Assembly (NCBI GenBank): GCA_023333565.1
Contig: JAJKFH010000385.1
Coordinates: forward strand, 1,488,001 to 1,552,000
From: Puffinus mauretanicus
Taxonomy: Eukaryota; Chordata; Aves; Procellariiformes; Procellariidae
Direction of reading: 5' to 3'
Length of the DNA stretch: 64,000 nt
Part shown: piece by piece, positions 24,796 through 39,317 of the stretch
Position numbering within the stretch: position 1 is the stretch's first letter
How the letters are laid out: every line of letters begins with the position of its first letter
Made by a program: the position numbers and the translations under genes
The notes under the pieces: generated by a model
The model's input: only the letters and a program-made list of their open reading frames with translations
What the model was told of the DNA's origin: nothing
Databases searched by the model: none

Positions 24796-27700
24796 ATTAG
24801 GTTGCATTTTCTTTCCCAATTTATTACACTGCGAGATTGAAGAAAACTGGAAAGCCGTTAAGTGTGTCCCTGCTTTACAAGACATTTTCCTATGAACCCT
24901 TCCTGACTTTCATTATGACTGTGGCTCATGATAACTGTGCAGAAAAAAAAATAAATTACTTCAATTCCATGTGCATAAGATAGTCTTAATGAAATAAGCC
25001 CCCATCTAGGAATCACTTTCTTTGCTAATACCTAACTGACATTTTTAAATTAGGCTGACCAAAGTTTACCTACAGTGCTATTCTGGCAGATAGTTAATAC
25101 TGCCATCAAAGATGTTTTCTGACTGAGAGAGGGTATGAGCTGTTTTTTTCCCAGACAAAGCAAGGGTGGATACATACCTAACCTGTAAAGTCTGGGACAA
25201 AGTGCGAGACTCCCTGTGAATTAATGAATATGAATATGGACTAGCAGCTCTGATTCTAATCTCAGTGCAAGAAAGGTTCTGATTAACCTGTCTCATAACC
25301 TGTTCAGAAATGTATTCTTATGTGGTTTTGATGTAGAAAGCTTATAACAAGAATTCTAACTTTGCTGGACAAGGATATGTTGCATTCTCTTTGCATAATC
25401 ATTGGTAACGATGCAGAGCATGTGGAACAAGAAGTAGCTCAGACTGTGTATTTTTTATTGGATTCTTCTCAATTTGACATCAACGAACCATTTATAAAAT
25501 CTCCTTTGGCTTTCTTCATATGTAATTTACCTTGGAATTTCCAGATTCCCTCTCTTTTGTGACAGAAAGCTCCAGGTGATCTGCCAAGTACTCCGTTCTT
25601 TTAATCATCCAGCGGGTATTTACAACTTGTAGTCATAAGGGATGTATCATGGTAAATTATGCCAGCATTTTCGATTTAACATACTGGCCCTTTTCCAAAT
25701 GGTATAGCAGAACAAATAAATTTTATATCAGATTTCCATTTTGCCCACTGTTTACATTATTAACCATAGAAATATTTTGGCCAGGAATAACTGACTGCAA
25801 GTAGCACTTGCGCAAGATTTCACATGCGATAACTTGATCCACATAGTACTCTATATGGTTTTGAATATTTTCTTACTGTTCAGAACACCAGAGGAGCTAT
25901 TGCTTTTCTAATTATTACTACTGAAAGCCTTGCTCACCAAGAGAAGTGAGGCAAAGGTGGACACCAGCACAGAAAAGGAAATTATTATTAAAATAGCACT
26001 GCCTGTGTACATGCTGTACCCTGCTCCTAAAGGCTTACATTTGAAGGTCAAGAGCTGCTATGTCAAAACCTTTTGGCTTTTTCAATACTAGCAAACACTG
26101 CTCTGGTATCCCTGTAATATATACATGCAAAGGCTGCCAACTTTTGCAATTCTATCTCCAGTCTCATCCTATTCTGTAGTTTCCTGCCTGAAGGCCCCAC
26201 TGGTAGAACAGAGATCTTCCCCAAAGGTTCGGCTTTCATTTCTAAGGTAAATTCCCATCCCCCATGGCTAGAGAAAAAAGCTTTAAGAGGAAAAACATGT
26301 GCCACCAAAGGATGGGGACAGATTGGCAACTAAAGAGAATTCAGAATATGCTATTACAAAATAATTGCTTGATTCTGCCAGGCTGGGTTTGCCCATGCAC
26401 GCTTGCAGAGCCCACTTGGCATCTATCAATGAAATGGTGCACCTCAAAACGCTAACAGTCCAGAGGTGTCCATGCAGTCCTATTCTGCAATGAACATCCG
26501 TCCCTATATTTACAGAGAGATAAAGACATTATCTAAATTATCATGTAACTTTGGTTAAAAATTGAAGAGCATTCAAGTTACTGGAGATGGATAAGGAATT
26601 TCCCTCAGATGCCCTGTACCTCTCACTTCAGGATTTTGGTTCACGGCTGTCATGCAGTTGGAAAGCAAATTTTCCAATCACCCCTATTTACTGCATATTG
26701 GCTCAGTTTGCAGAGTAGTTTTGGTGCACATGAACTAGACTCCTTTCAGAAGGAATTAAACCACGCGCACACCAGAGCACGCCAGACCCTTGTGGAGGTG
26801 GGAGGTGTGACCGGCTCTGCAGACAGAAGCAGTTCCCGCACAGAGGGGGACAATCAGGCCAGATGGCAACACCGAGCGTAGTCCCAAGCAAAAGCCCAGA
26901 ATCACACAAAGTGCAGATGAAAAGGCTCAGCACTCACTGCTTCATCTACTGATTCTCTCCTACTGCTCTGAATTAGCCTCCACTATGAAGAATTACTGAT
27001 TTTAAAGTGCAACATATTTTGCCGTTCTCCATTTAACTAAAAGAACGCAAAGAAGGTAACTAATAAACCCACAAAACCATGCTGATGCCAACCAAGCTTG
27101 CTCCCTTGCCCGCCTCCTCCAGCCCTGGGGTCAGCAGCCTGGCCAGAGTTGCACTGCGGGCACCTCCCTGACAATCACCCGAGACACACAGATTCATCAC
27201 TCCTCTTGGGCATCTCCAAAGCCTTTAGCCTTCTCTCTCTAGATAGCTGAATCCAGCCCTGCCTGACTACTGCGACAACATTACAGCCATCTCTAAAGAA
27301 ATACAACTGGGTTCTTCCTTCCTCACTTGGGACTATTACCAGAGAATGGTTAATATTTTGCTACAAAGCTCTTGCAGCATGAGTAGTCATCTGTCCCTCT
27401 GTGCTGTATGTCCCTGACAGTCCCCTTCTGCTCTCCTGCTGCTTTATCCCCGCTCTGTGCAGATGCACCAGGTGCAAGGTGGGGGATATTAGGGAAGCAG
27501 GCAGGAGAGCATCTGAGCCATTAACTCAGATATTCTCTTCTAACGTCAGAAGATTCAGCCAAATAATTACAGCACACAGCTGGTGCCTGCTAATACACTT
27601 TAAATTTGATAATCTGTCCAGAAGTGAAGAACATTTTTATTCAGTGCAGGTTGGAAAGACAAGGCAAGAGAATTGAATGAGACAAGGTATTTTCAACATG

Positions 27701-30700
27701 ATCTTTTTCATTACTGTGCTTCAGCTCTATTGACTTTAAGACTAGAGCAACAACTAGGCAAACAGAAGACTCCTTTTTCATCTTCAGAAGTTACATAATT
27801 TTACAATATCCTCTCTTTTTTTCCTCCAGACTTGCAGAGTCTTAGCAACTCTTCTCTGTCAAAACAATGTCTGCTCTCAACACCAAATGTTCTTAATTGC
27901 CCCACCTGAAGCAGAAATGTGCCAATTACATTCTTGTCCTGATTATCAGACAACTCACTGGAATATACCGTACCAAGAGAAATTCACTTCTGAAGACAAG
28001 CCTGTGTGATGAACATTTTAAAGAGAGAGAGAGAGATATAAAGGTGTGAAATCAACAGTCATAACAGCAGCTGGGAAAGAGAAGACAAAGCAGGTCTGTT
28101 CTGGCATGGAGCTCAGTGCTCAGGGAGGTCCGTATGGGCCTCCGTGTCCTCCTGGCGCCCCACCTGATCTGTATCCCACCCTCACAGAGCCACTGAAGGC
28201 TTCAGCCCATAGAGAGGACACTTGAACCACAGGTCCCAAAAGCACTTGTGCAAATATTTATCCAGTCTCCTGGCATGGCTGAGACATACGAGGGAGCGTC
28301 ACATTGCCCACTGTACTGAAGGGCAAGCAGCGTTCAGAGAAACAGAACAACGAAACAGAAAATGCAGCATTTCCCATGAAAACAAAGACTCACGCCTGCA
28401 CGCCGTGTCCCTCTTTCTGTGTGACATACCCAGGGATGGAGGTGCCCCGTGCTGAGAACCGCTGGTGGGGCTGAGAGGAGTCTCCTCATCCCGAGGGTTC
28501 ACACTGTCTAGATGGATGCCGCAAAGGAATTTTTGACATCCACTGGCAAGCTTTAAAATTCTGTGGTAAACTGTGTGTCTTCTGGGACCATCTTCCTCAT
28601 AAAATAAACTGGCATGTAGCTGTAGTTGCATGCACAGAAAATGAACCATGTGTGTAGAAAGCAAAATTTACTATTCCGTTATTAAGGCAGCGGTGTTAAA
28701 CAACAGTCCACCATGAGGACACAGATCTTAAACTATGGAGAAGAACTAATCTGTATTTGGATATCCAAATGCAAATTATATTTATTAATATCTCCACTTT
28801 ATATGAAGTGTCATGGGGTCATGCTGACAAGCCAGCATGTTGGGGACAGCCCCATGCAGAGTCATTCTCACGGGAGGAACATTAAATGACAACAAACCAG
28901 TACTTCATCACCGGTCCTAACGCTCATCCTCCCCAGATTGACCTGCCGTGTCTGCAGCTGTTCCTGCTCAAAATGCCACAGGATGAGAAGGTGAGGGGTG
29001 AGGGTGAAGCTTGTCTCCCCAGAAGGGCTGGCGGGAGATGCCAGCATGGGGTAACTGGGGGTCCGCAGACACGCACAGGTTACAGGCAGCCTCTGCCAGG
29101 CTTCAGCGAGGATCTGATGACACTGAGCGTCGCCTGTGAAGCTGTTGGTTGCTTGGCAAGGTGTTCATTCACTGGGGATAGCGAAGGAGCATTGTAAAGT
29201 ATTAGCCTGTGTGTTCAGGCTTAGGAAATGTTTTAAAATAGACAAACGGGATATTAAATGAAATTTAAAAACCCACTAAAAATACATGTAATAAAATGCA
29301 ATCTTTGCATGAGAAAAAGATTTGCAAAGTTGCAGCTCTTTAAAAATAGATGATTTTATAGCTGCATGAAAATGCTTGAAGCTACTAAGGAAAAATAAAG
29401 ACATTTTACTTCATTATATGATATATTTAAAGGTTGTTTATTAAATAGTCCATACAGTTATTTTAAGTAGCCATGCAAGAACACAGGACATCAGATGTTA
29501 CCAGGTACAGACAACCTGTAGAGAGGTAAAATGACATCTCAAAGCTGCCCAGTTTCTGCCATAATTGTTCAAGCCTCAGAGCTGCTCCTGGTTCGAGAGA
29601 GCTGCTGACCCAGCGTTCCCCATGTACGGCGGAACATGAGACAGTCTTTTTCCAAACACTTTTTATAATGCTTCTTTGCAGCACTTACAGTTTAAGCCCC
29701 TGTTTGCCAGAGACAGCCCACATCAGGGGGCAGATTGTGGCACAGACCTGCTGAGAAGTGAAGCAGTTCGAGCTCCTATTGCTCTGATCAGGGACGTGAA
29801 GTTCAGTGTAGCAGAAACACTCCCTGCCCTTCCTATAGCACTTATGGACTTCAGTCCAAGGAACTTGGCTTTGTGCCATGCCATGTATTCCCCCCACCAT
29901 ACTCCCCCCCCACACACACATACATGCAGTCCTTATCCCTCTTGCATTACAGAACTTGCATTGATGGCAGGAGCCTATAGAACTTGTGCTCAGAAAAAAA
30001 GGGAAAACTTGCAATAGCAAACACATACACACAAAAAAGAAACAGGCAGATGACTGCATGGAAAAATATTTTCCACAAAGGAGTGGTGGGACCATTTGTA
30101 ACCTGGGGTAATAAAGCTAAAGTAGTCAAAAAAATGTGAAGCAAAATTGGGGAAGTCATATTCACAAGCAAGGAGAAGTCAGGCTAACTTCTCTGATCCT
30201 ACACGGCATGCAGAGACTAGCAAACCCCAGCAGGAATAAATATATTTTAAAATGAACTTATTTCAGATCACTTTTTCCTTTGCTTATCTGTCATGATCAG
30301 AGATTGGACCTAAGGCTATCTATCATAGTAGATGATATCTTCGTTAGAGTGGCTGAGGTAGCTACACAGGCTCTGGAAGAGAGCTCTGCACTGCTTTAGA
30401 TGTTAAGTGATGGGCATGACACAGATCTTGGCAAGTAATGAAAATTTTAGTTCGCTTTCAAAACGTACTTAGAAGTGCAGTCAAACGCCATTTATCCAGC
30501 TAAACAAGCTTCAGCTCTCTTGGTAGTTTCTCTGCTCCTACTTTCATTATTTATTAGTATATATTACTGGGGTTATAGGAATGCTTAACAGCTTGAACCA
30601 AGAAGGAGTTCTCATTACCAGAGGTGTTGTACAAGCACACAGCAACAGACAGCTCCTGCCCAGAGAGCTCCTGATCGGAGCAGAAAAAACAGGGACATGC

Positions 30701-33700
30701 TGGGAAAGGCAAACTGACACACAGGGAGAGAAAGAAGTTTGTTCTGCAGCAGAGCCAGGAACGGTGATCGAACAGCAAGCACCGGTTTTACACTTAGGCA
30801 CAGGGTTTTCAAGTCTTTTCTGCCTCATTGGGGCAATTTGCATGTAAAAGATCCCACCTGTGTTTTCCCACCTGGGACCAACCGTGATGGTGAACATCAT
30901 TAGTGAGTTGGCTAAATTCCTCATCATTCCTCAGTGCTTTTTTGGCCCAATTTTGAGCTGAATTATGTCATTAATTTGTGTTTGTTGAACAGTCAGCTCC
31001 TCCCAAATATTTTTTGAATCTTTTGGCTCACAGCAGCCAAATTTAATAGAGGGATAAAGGTCTCAACATTATTAAGCTTCTGGCAAGTTCTGTAGAAGTA
31101 CCAAGTAATCAGAGAAAAGGGAGAGACCTCATTAATACCCCCACCGAGAAGGACAATACTGTGACTTCAGCTCCTTCCAGAAACTGGGCAATTCCCACAG
31201 AAGTTCAGCTTCAAAACACAAACCCTTAGAAAATGATTTGCTGTTAGTTCTGCTGCTCTTGGGACAATCTGGCCATGCAAATGCTGATGTTTGGATGATT
31301 TGGCTCACAAAAGCAAAAAAACAGAAAAGCCATGTCACGTTCATTGCAAAGATATGTCATTTTACCTTCTCTCGCAGGGGTCCCACCCTTTCTCAAAGAA
31401 GATCCCATAATAAATCCTACTCCTGGCTGCACTGGGACAATCGGAGCTGTCTCGAGTCTTTCCAGCCATGTAGCAATAGTTGATTTTTCCCAGTCATAAG
31501 GATAAATATATGCAGTCCTTACCCTCGAGAGAGCCCCCAAATTTATTTTATTAGTGACAGCAGCGCTGATTCCCAGATTGTGAAGAGAAAGGGAGACTGT
31601 GGAGAAGGTAGCTCTGCTGGATATTGCAGAGCTGGGGATGTTTCGAGTGCCCACTGGGGTAAGTCCATCCTTCCCTGCTCCCCGGCCAGCTCTTCCTGGA
31701 TCCAGCCCCTCCATCAGGAGCTGGCCCTCGCTGCCCCGCATGGCTCCCAGCAAACCTGGCCTCCTTCACCTGCCACGTAGAGGCAGCGGTGGCAGGGCTG
31801 CTCCTTCCCGCGTTCATTGTGTCACGCCTGCCACCGTCCCTCTTGGCAGGGCTTCCTTTGCTAAGACTGAACTGGTCCTGGGTGCAATCCCACTAGGAGC
31901 CAAGCAAAGTATTTCAAAGTAGAATTTAGCCTGATGTGGGAATACCTGCTCACATGAGGATATGGCCTGTATTTTGTCTATGTGATGTCTTGGTGTGCTC
32001 ATGGCCATGCCTTGCTTCCATACAGAGCAGCCCAAAACACATCCTCTGCAGTATGCAGTGGATGCATCCCCAAAAGAGTGCTGTAAACACCACATGCAAA
32101 CCATCTGCCTCCTCCTCCACAGCCAGAAACACTGGATGCTGGTATCAAGGCTGCCGAACAACTCTCCAATGCTCCCACTATTTTCTCAGATACTTTGTGT
32201 GCAATGGTGAGGCAGAAAGGGAACAGTTTAAAGATAGAGCCAGCTACAAATGGAAACTCCTGAGGGTCATGCAGTTTTCAACATTTCTTTTCACAGATGA
32301 CTCTGCAAAGCGTTTGGAGTAGGAAAGCAACAGCTCATCTTGGCCAGAGAAAGCCATACCTCGTGGGTGCGGCACAGAAGGACTTTGTATACGGGAGCCT
32401 TTGGGAAGGAAACTGAAGGGTTGGTGTGACTCAGCAGAGCAACAGAGACAAACAACATGACCAAAATATGCTGATTTGTTTGAAGCTGCAGCCTTAATGA
32501 CAGAGAAAACTTCACAAGAGGCACCTTCTTATTGCTTCACTGTCCTGCAATGCTCATTACTTTCCCATCCGTGCATCTGGGAATCTGAAGACCCTGTGGC
32601 AATAGGAAAATTTTGTGCCTGTGTTTCAGGACAGTGGGACGTGTTCTGCACACTCCCCAGTGCAAAATTCAGTATGTGGCACCACCACCTCAGCTCAGCT
32701 GACCCTCCTCCGCAAAGCACTGTCCTCAGCAAGCAACCAACCGATTTCATTTCTGAAAAATAATGGATTACAGATAGGGAAAAGATTATGAAAAAGGAAA
32801 GATGGATGGATTTACTTGTGCAAAACCTGCTCAGCTGGGTGTTATTTTTGGTCTTTTTTCCTAGAGTTTAGTTTGGCTCCAGCATTTGGGCCAATCAGAT
32901 GGGCAGTCCGGTAACTCCGAGGGATTTGGAGTGAGTGGTTCCAGCACTGAGCTGTCTCCCAAAGGCAGCCAGCAGAAAGTGAATCAGCCGCTATACTAAC
33001 AAAAATGAGCAAGAATAGAAAGTAGATTTCCAGTCGTCCTACTTTGCAGCAGTTTTGTTTTTCCTTGCAATGGCAGCGGTGATTACCTTATCTGTGCATA
33101 CCAGCCAACCACACAATCCAGGAAAAGCCACCATCCAAGAAATAATAAGTCTTGGCATATTGAATGCAGACACAGGAAGGCAGGATGCCGCACGAGAATA
33201 TCTTCCTTCAGACAGGCTCCATAGTGACAAATACAAACTTGCAGTCTGAGGTAAACAAAATTTCCAGGAGAGAATCTACCCTCTCTGAGAGAGCTTTGCA
33301 AAAGTCCTTGTTCCTCCAGTGGGTGGAAGTTTCTTTCCAGTCACTGACATTGGATAAACATGGATTTTGTTCTCCAAACCCATATCCCAAGTTTGGGGCA
33401 CATTTTTGAGTACCCATGGAGGCTCAATAGATGGGTATGTGTGCAGTATCCTCCTTCCCATGTCCCAGCTCATCAGGTGTCTTCATGGTATGGCTCTCAG
33501 AGAGCTGGGCGATGTCTTCCCCCATAGGACCTTCAACTATTTCACATGTTTGGTAACTGAAAGTTAAGAGTACCAGGGGACCTAGAAAAGCTTGGCCAAA
33601 TAGAGACAGAGATTATATGATTGCTCTGTATAAATACATCAGGAGGTTAATCGTCAGTGGAGGGAAAGAGCTATTTAATGAAAAGAATATGTTGGCAGAA

Positions 33701-34327
33701 GAGCAAACGGTTATGAACTATCTGTCCGTGAATAAATTTAGGCTGGAAATTAGATGAAGGGTTCTACTCATTAAGGAAGTGGGGACCCGAAACAACCCCC
33801 AAAAGGGATGATAGGGATAAAAATCCAAAGACAGGACTCGATCCATTAAGGAGGGGATTACCTAAAACAATAGCCTGCAGCTGGAGAGGACTGGACCCAG
33901 AAGCACACAAGGTCCCTCCCCTTCCTATGCTCCTATGCTCTTGACGCCAGTTTGAAGGGAAAAACTAAACACACATGCTCCGAACTTCTTTCTTATCTCA
34001 ATGATAACCATATGCCCTAAAACACACAGACAGGGGCTTGCATCTCAACAAGGAAAGGGGAGAAACACAGGGAAGCGCTGTCGCAATCTAAGGATGTGCT
34101 GGACCTCTTCCTCCCGCTGGCTGGAGCACAGTGCACATTGTAGCCATCAGATACCGCTGTAAAAACATCCTAGAATGAGCACTTGGATTCCTGGTGACTG
34201 TTTTACAACTGACTACCTATTTGTTAAACTATAATGCCTGTATGTCATGAAATGCTATTATCATATCATTGAAGCAGTCATTTTCCTTCTACCTCATTAC
34301 TATTAATCTTAGTAGGACATTGCACTT
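24796..34327. other. Intergenic, no gene seen
   Basis: Unique-looking sequence with one (AG)7 run. The longest ORFs (169 codons, - strand, 31244-31753; 136 codons, - strand, 29685-30095) have overlapping rivals in other frames and no recognisable domain. A non-coding RNA or conserved enhancer cannot be excluded from a single sequence. Confidence 0.65.
28022..28035 (+). repeat. (AG)7 microsatellite
   Basis: Seven AG dinucleotides followed by ATATA. Simple sequence only. Confidence 0.9.
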
Positions 34328-34458
34328 CTATTACTTATCATTTATATTGCAGTGATATCTAGATGTCCCCATTATGTCAGGATTCCATGTGCTGAGCTCT
34401 ACACAAATGCATGATGGACAATTCTTTCCCTCTTCCCCCAAAATGTCTAAAGCCTATA
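34328..34458 (+). mobile_element. MIR-like ancient SINE/LINE remnant
   Basis: ATTACTTATCATTTATATTG, then CCATGTGCTGAGCTCTACAC and AAATGCATGATGGACAATTC, track a common sauropsid repeat of the form TGTGCTAGGCGCTGTACAAACACAT...GACAGTCCCTG. Order and spacing are kept while the bases are diverged. Assigned to the MIR/CORE-type group from memory; a repeat-library search would settle the name. Confidence 0.5.
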
Positions 34459-36539
34459 GGATTTTCCATCCATAACATTGTACCAGTTAAAGTCCAATCC
34501 ATGCAAACCTTTCTGCAGCTGTAAAAACAGAAATATGTATATTTCTATGCCATTGTGGTACGGCCAAGTGGTCACTTCTGCTCCTACAGTAAAGTGCTGA
34601 ACAGCTCATGTTTCCCACCCTCAAAGCTGCTGGTTCCCAGCAAAGCCTTCAGTAGAGGCGAAGCAAAGACACTTTGTCCTGCAGTGGCTTAGCAATGTCA
34701 CGCTGTCACTCAGTGGAGCACAGCTCGGAGGCAGGACCACCCCATGTTTCCAAACTGTTCATCTGACCTCACCATTTGAGCGATGTGGGAAGAAGCTTGA
34801 GCCTTCCTGAGCTGAGGCACCGTGTACCTGAGAGCTCAGTGCGTGCACAGGGCTCCCACCGCTGCAGTTACATACATTTGCACTGACTGGGGGTGAACTA
34901 GCACAACTTTAATTTCTGGTTAGATCAAAAAAGACAAAATCATCAACGAATACTCAAATGCTGAGAGAACAGGGTAAAGGTACCACTGCAAGTTAGATTC
35001 TCCGTTGCCTTGTATCTCAGAGAGTGGCTCTCATTCCTGCAATATGGGTGGAGACTGTCTTTCTCCCATCGGACAATGTTACACACCAACTCGCCCTGGA
35101 GAAAATGATTGCATAAGGTCCAGTGGAGAACTGACCTCAAAATGGTTTGGCCCAGCGGAGTGTGCGTGAAGCCTTTCAAGCAGCGAGATAATCCCACCTG
35201 CTATCTGCTACCAGCTACAGCAAGTTTCCTCCCACCTTACTGCAGAGGTGAGCTTTAAACCCGAGCTGCAGCTCTGCTGTATTTTTACCCGTGATTACCC
35301 CAGGGCCCACTGTCGTCGGACATCAGCCGCTTAAAGAGAGCATCTTTGAGGAACAGTGTCGGAGACTGAAACAAAATGCAGAGATTTCTTCGGCGAAAAA
35401 ACTTAATGCAGCTCGTCAGGGAGGCAGATGCAGCTTCCCTCCTGACAGGCACCGTGGGGGCTGCGTTTGCTCAAGCCCCTCTCGCTGCACTTCGTTGTAT
35501 TCCAGCAGCTGTATGAAATTAATTCCAATAAATTAAACCTCTCGCAGGGACAAACAATCGGGATGAAAACCATAGTGCTAGGGGCAATCAGCCATTTGAA
35601 ACTTGGTGATCTCAGAGACAGGGAAGAAGCACCCTTTTGCCGTAAAGCCCCACTTGTTGGCTATATCATAGGTATTTGCTGAGGCAGCCAGAAAAGGCTC
35701 TGTTAGCAAAGGAAATAAAATGAGGATCCAAAGCTCCTTCTCTATAACCACAGCAGTGCCAGCCCATTGATTTACAGTGATCAAAAATTAGCCCAGCATA
35801 TCCAAGCCCTCAGAGCTGACCTTCCCTAAGCACCTTGAGGAGGCTCCTAGCTATAAATTTACCCGGCCCATGGAGAGCCACTCCATGACTGACCTCAACA
35901 GGAGGAAGAGCAGCTCAACCTATTTGAAACACACAGGTTTAAGACTAACATTCAGCTTAATCATTGCAAATTTAACTTTGAGCGTACCAGTGTCTTTACT
36001 GCACTTACCCAGCTGGTTATGTCAGTTGTTCGCTCTGTTTTAGGACCATGAATATGACACTGTACATAAAACTCGGGGGGGTGAACGATGAAGGAAGAGC
36101 TTCTGGAGCAGGTACCCGCGTGCTGTTGTTTCTGCGCTGTCAGCACCAACCTCTTCTCAGCTGTGCAGCAGGCAATGGTTACACTCAGCAGGGATATTGC
36201 TGGACGCTTTTTCTCTTAAACTTTAGGAGTAGAAGAGTTTTTCAAGGAGCCTTGCCCACTAATTTCAAACTTGTTTTTGTGAACATCATAGTAACGTGCC
36301 CAAAGATACCAAATCTTCAAAATGAGAAAGAATCTGTATGGTGGATTTTTTGGTTGTTTTTTTTTTAGTATAACTTAATATCAATCTCCATTTTTAAATG
36401 CCCTTTCATTTTTCACCTAGATGACCCTTCACAACTACAGAATTGTTTATCCTCTATTGCATGAAGTGCCTCAAATGGAAAATATATTAATTTTTCACAA
36501 TGAAAACACTAACATAGTGATAGTGCATGAGGAAGGAGT

Positions 36540-36612
36540 CAGGAAACTTGGGTGCTGGTCCTCTTTCACCCTCTAGCTCTGCTTCAGTTTGCCTGGCTAT
36601 TAACTGGGTGCA
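36540..36612 (-). mobile_element. MIR-type SINE remnant, reversed
   Basis: On the + strand, CAGGAAACTTGGGTGCTGGT ... CTCTAGCTCTGCTTCAGTTT resembles the reversed MIR phrase CCTGGGTTC...CAGCTCTGCC...CCTCAGTTTCCC. Short and diverged. Confidence 0.35.
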
Positions 36613-37046
36613 AAACAGTTAAGCATCTGCTGGCGGCATGTCCTGTTCCTGGTTATACAGTATCTTAAAGTTCGTTGACTGAAAGTATTAGCAAGGGCAA
36701 CAAAGCATTTGCAGCTAAAAGAGAACTTGTTACTCTTTCCTGTTCCTTTCCAGGAAAATGAATATTCAAATTACTTCTCTTAATGTCCTCTTCTATATGG
36801 AGGAGATTTTAACTCTTTCCTTTCCTGCAAGAACTAAGAAAACAGAGTTGCTGGGAAAGGATGAGGGAAGTGCCCCTCAGAGCCAAATGGCCAAATAAAG
36901 GAACTTGCCACAGACGAATTTAGCTTAGCAGATCCTTATGGAAGCACCTAAATATAAACTCATAGGCTATTTTTGTTCTAATTTATCACCAAGAAATGTG
37001 GCAGGAATCATAAGCACAAACATTTAAGAAGCAGAAGAAGGGGCTT

Positions 37047-37074
37047 TGTGTATGTTAATGTGTATGTTAATGTG
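37047..37074 (+). repeat. 12-bp tandem repeat, 2.3 copies
   Basis: TGTGTATGTTAA is repeated perfectly twice and followed by TGTG. A short minisatellite-like duplication. Confidence 0.85.
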
Positions 37075-38162
37075 AACCCAAGACCCTGATGGGCTCTATC
37101 CCTGCTTATGGTACCCTGGCCTCCATTTTACCTCACACTCAGCAAAATAATATATCCCAAAAGCCTAAACCCCAAATTACCAAAGTATTTAAATGGGTCA
37201 TAATTTTAAGCATCAAAGTCTCAATTTCATATATGGATAGGAATGACGTGCATTTAACCATCTGCTTCTGTAACTCACCTACTGATGGAGGATTTTATAT
37301 ACTGGTATAAAGTAGATGTAACAGTCTGGTTCTCACTCAAATGATCAGAGGTGTCCCTCTGGAATGACCATCTGAACGAGTGTCAGAATAGTCTAACTGT
37401 GTGAGAAATGAGGCCCCTGGACTTTGAAGACTTGATTATGATCCATTTGAAGCTCTCCAGACTGATAACTCATCCTGGCTGCTCACTGGAATGGATTCCT
37501 CTGGTACCAAAGGAAACAACGGCCCTTGATGTTGTAGTGTCATACAGTGGGTGCAGACACAGTATGAGTCAGAGAGATAGCAAAGATGACACGTAATGGG
37601 AAATAACCCTGCCTGATGATCCCCATTAACAAATGAGCGTGCAGAGACCAGTGGATAGAGTGTGCCTGTGCAAACAGCCACAAATTACACAACTAATTGC
37701 AGTGCCAGACAGAAAAGCTCTTTGCAGCACTTAGTCCTGTTCTGCAACTTGTCCCCTGCCCAGTGGGGAAGTGGTATCTAGCTGCAAGGGATCATGCACG
37801 TATGTCCCAAGAGCAATGATGCTGCGGGCAGCAGTCTTCCTTTTGAATCTTATCTATCATCTCACAGTTCCTCTCCAGAAAGGACAGGAAAAGGTGTACC
37901 ACTTCTGCCTTTTTGTGTTATTCTCCTTTCTCCTTTTCTGTTCCTTTTCTGTGCTTTATCCAAGGAGCCACTAGAACTGCACCACCCCAGCAGTGCAAGA
38001 TTTTCTTGCTGTGGGATATGTGTTTAAGGAGACATTGTTACCGGTGGGCAAATCCATAATTTGGAGCCCTCCTCAGCTCCTCTCTCTGAGAGGATGAGTG
38101 TCTCCCAGAAGTTATTTGACAGCACGTGTCCCCTAGCAGCAAACAATGCTGAGATATATTAA

Positions 38163-38212
38163 GGATGAAATCCAGCTATTTCATATCATTGACATGGAGT
38201 GGGATCACCTGG
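38163..38212. repeat. Small palindromic repeat remnant
   Basis: GGATGAAATCCAGC...CATTGACATGGAGTGGGATCACC resembles an old repeat of the form GGTGAAATCC...CATTGACTTCAATGG...GGATTTCACC. The outer arms still pair partly. Diverged; low to moderate certainty. Confidence 0.35.
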
Positions 38213-38916
38213 TGTGCCAATCTGAGCTGCATTTGACCCTACATCTTGAGAGATTTGCTATTCCATCAAATCTGTGAACCAGCCAGGCTCTTTTAGTGTT
38301 GTTACTAACACCTACTTGTGTGGGGACATTAAAAAGGAACCAATCAAGCCAGAGTGCCTACGTTCATTTCTTCATCAGTTCAAACACCATTTGTGTAATG
38401 CACTTACCCAGCAGAGTTCATAAACATTTTCTAATCTCCTGTAATTTACAACTGCTTTTACAAATAATCCATCTTCTCAGGAACCTGCTAGGACCAAGTT
38501 CAATAACTAACTGAGGCTACAGGAATGAGACGTGGGGAGAAATCCAGAGGTGGGATCCAGAGCACTAATCCCAAAGGCCCAGCTGGCACCTCCTCCCAAG
38601 TCTGCACGTGGGTGGGATCCCCCCATCCTGGGCAGCCCAGAGCCTGCTCACACCATGGTCCATCAACCAGGCATTTCTCCTAAAAAGCCCCACTGGGTGT
38701 TGTTCTCCCATATCTCAGGCTGCGTGCATACAGCACTGATGGTCACCGCTCTCTTGTAAAAGAAGACGGACACTGGAGGAGGTGGTGTCCCCTGTAACGC
38801 ACAGCAGCCGGGTGGTCAGAGGGCTCACCAGAAAAATAGGATGTCACACAACAGTCATGTTACCTGTAAAACCCACCAGTTGCTTGGTTTTCAGATACAC
38901 CCCAACATGACACCTC

Positions 38917-38932
38917 ACTTACTTACTTACTT
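38917..38932 (+). repeat. (ACTT)4 microsatellite
   Basis: Four perfect ACTT units, then ATTT. Simple sequence only. Confidence 0.9.
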
Positions 38933-39265
38933 ATTTTATGAAGTGTGACTTTTGAATAAAGGTACTGTGGACAGTCTGGCAGTGACGCTGATGTAATTCA
39001 TCCTCTGACAAACTTCACACTTTTTGCTACCAATAACTCCAGTTAAGTTGGGGAGGAGGGGGCTGAGAAAGAAATTGAAATGTTTGATAAGTTAATCACA
39101 CATGAAAACGGGGGGATAGGTTGAGATTGAGCACAAAAAATTAATCTGTAATTGTCTTTATTCCACTTTTAATTACTTTTGGGGTGCAGGGGTATAAGTA
39201 TCCTTAATCTGTTCTCAACTTGCTGAATTAAGTTAAACAAATAATTCCCACTCAGAGAGAGATTC

Positions 39266-39317
39266 GGGAAGGGGAAGGAAGGAGGTGGAGAAAGACAGGG
39301 GAAGGGTGGAGAAAAAA
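39266..39317 (+). repeat. G/A-rich polypurine stretch
   Basis: About 50 bp of almost pure purine with several runs of three or four G and only three pyrimidine interruptions. No other feature is attached to it. Confidence 0.7.

Noticed and set aside
31244..31753. 169-codon - strand ORF as a gene
   Set aside because: Overlapping ORFs of similar size lie in other frames, there is no recognisable domain, and no promoter or splice structure supports it.
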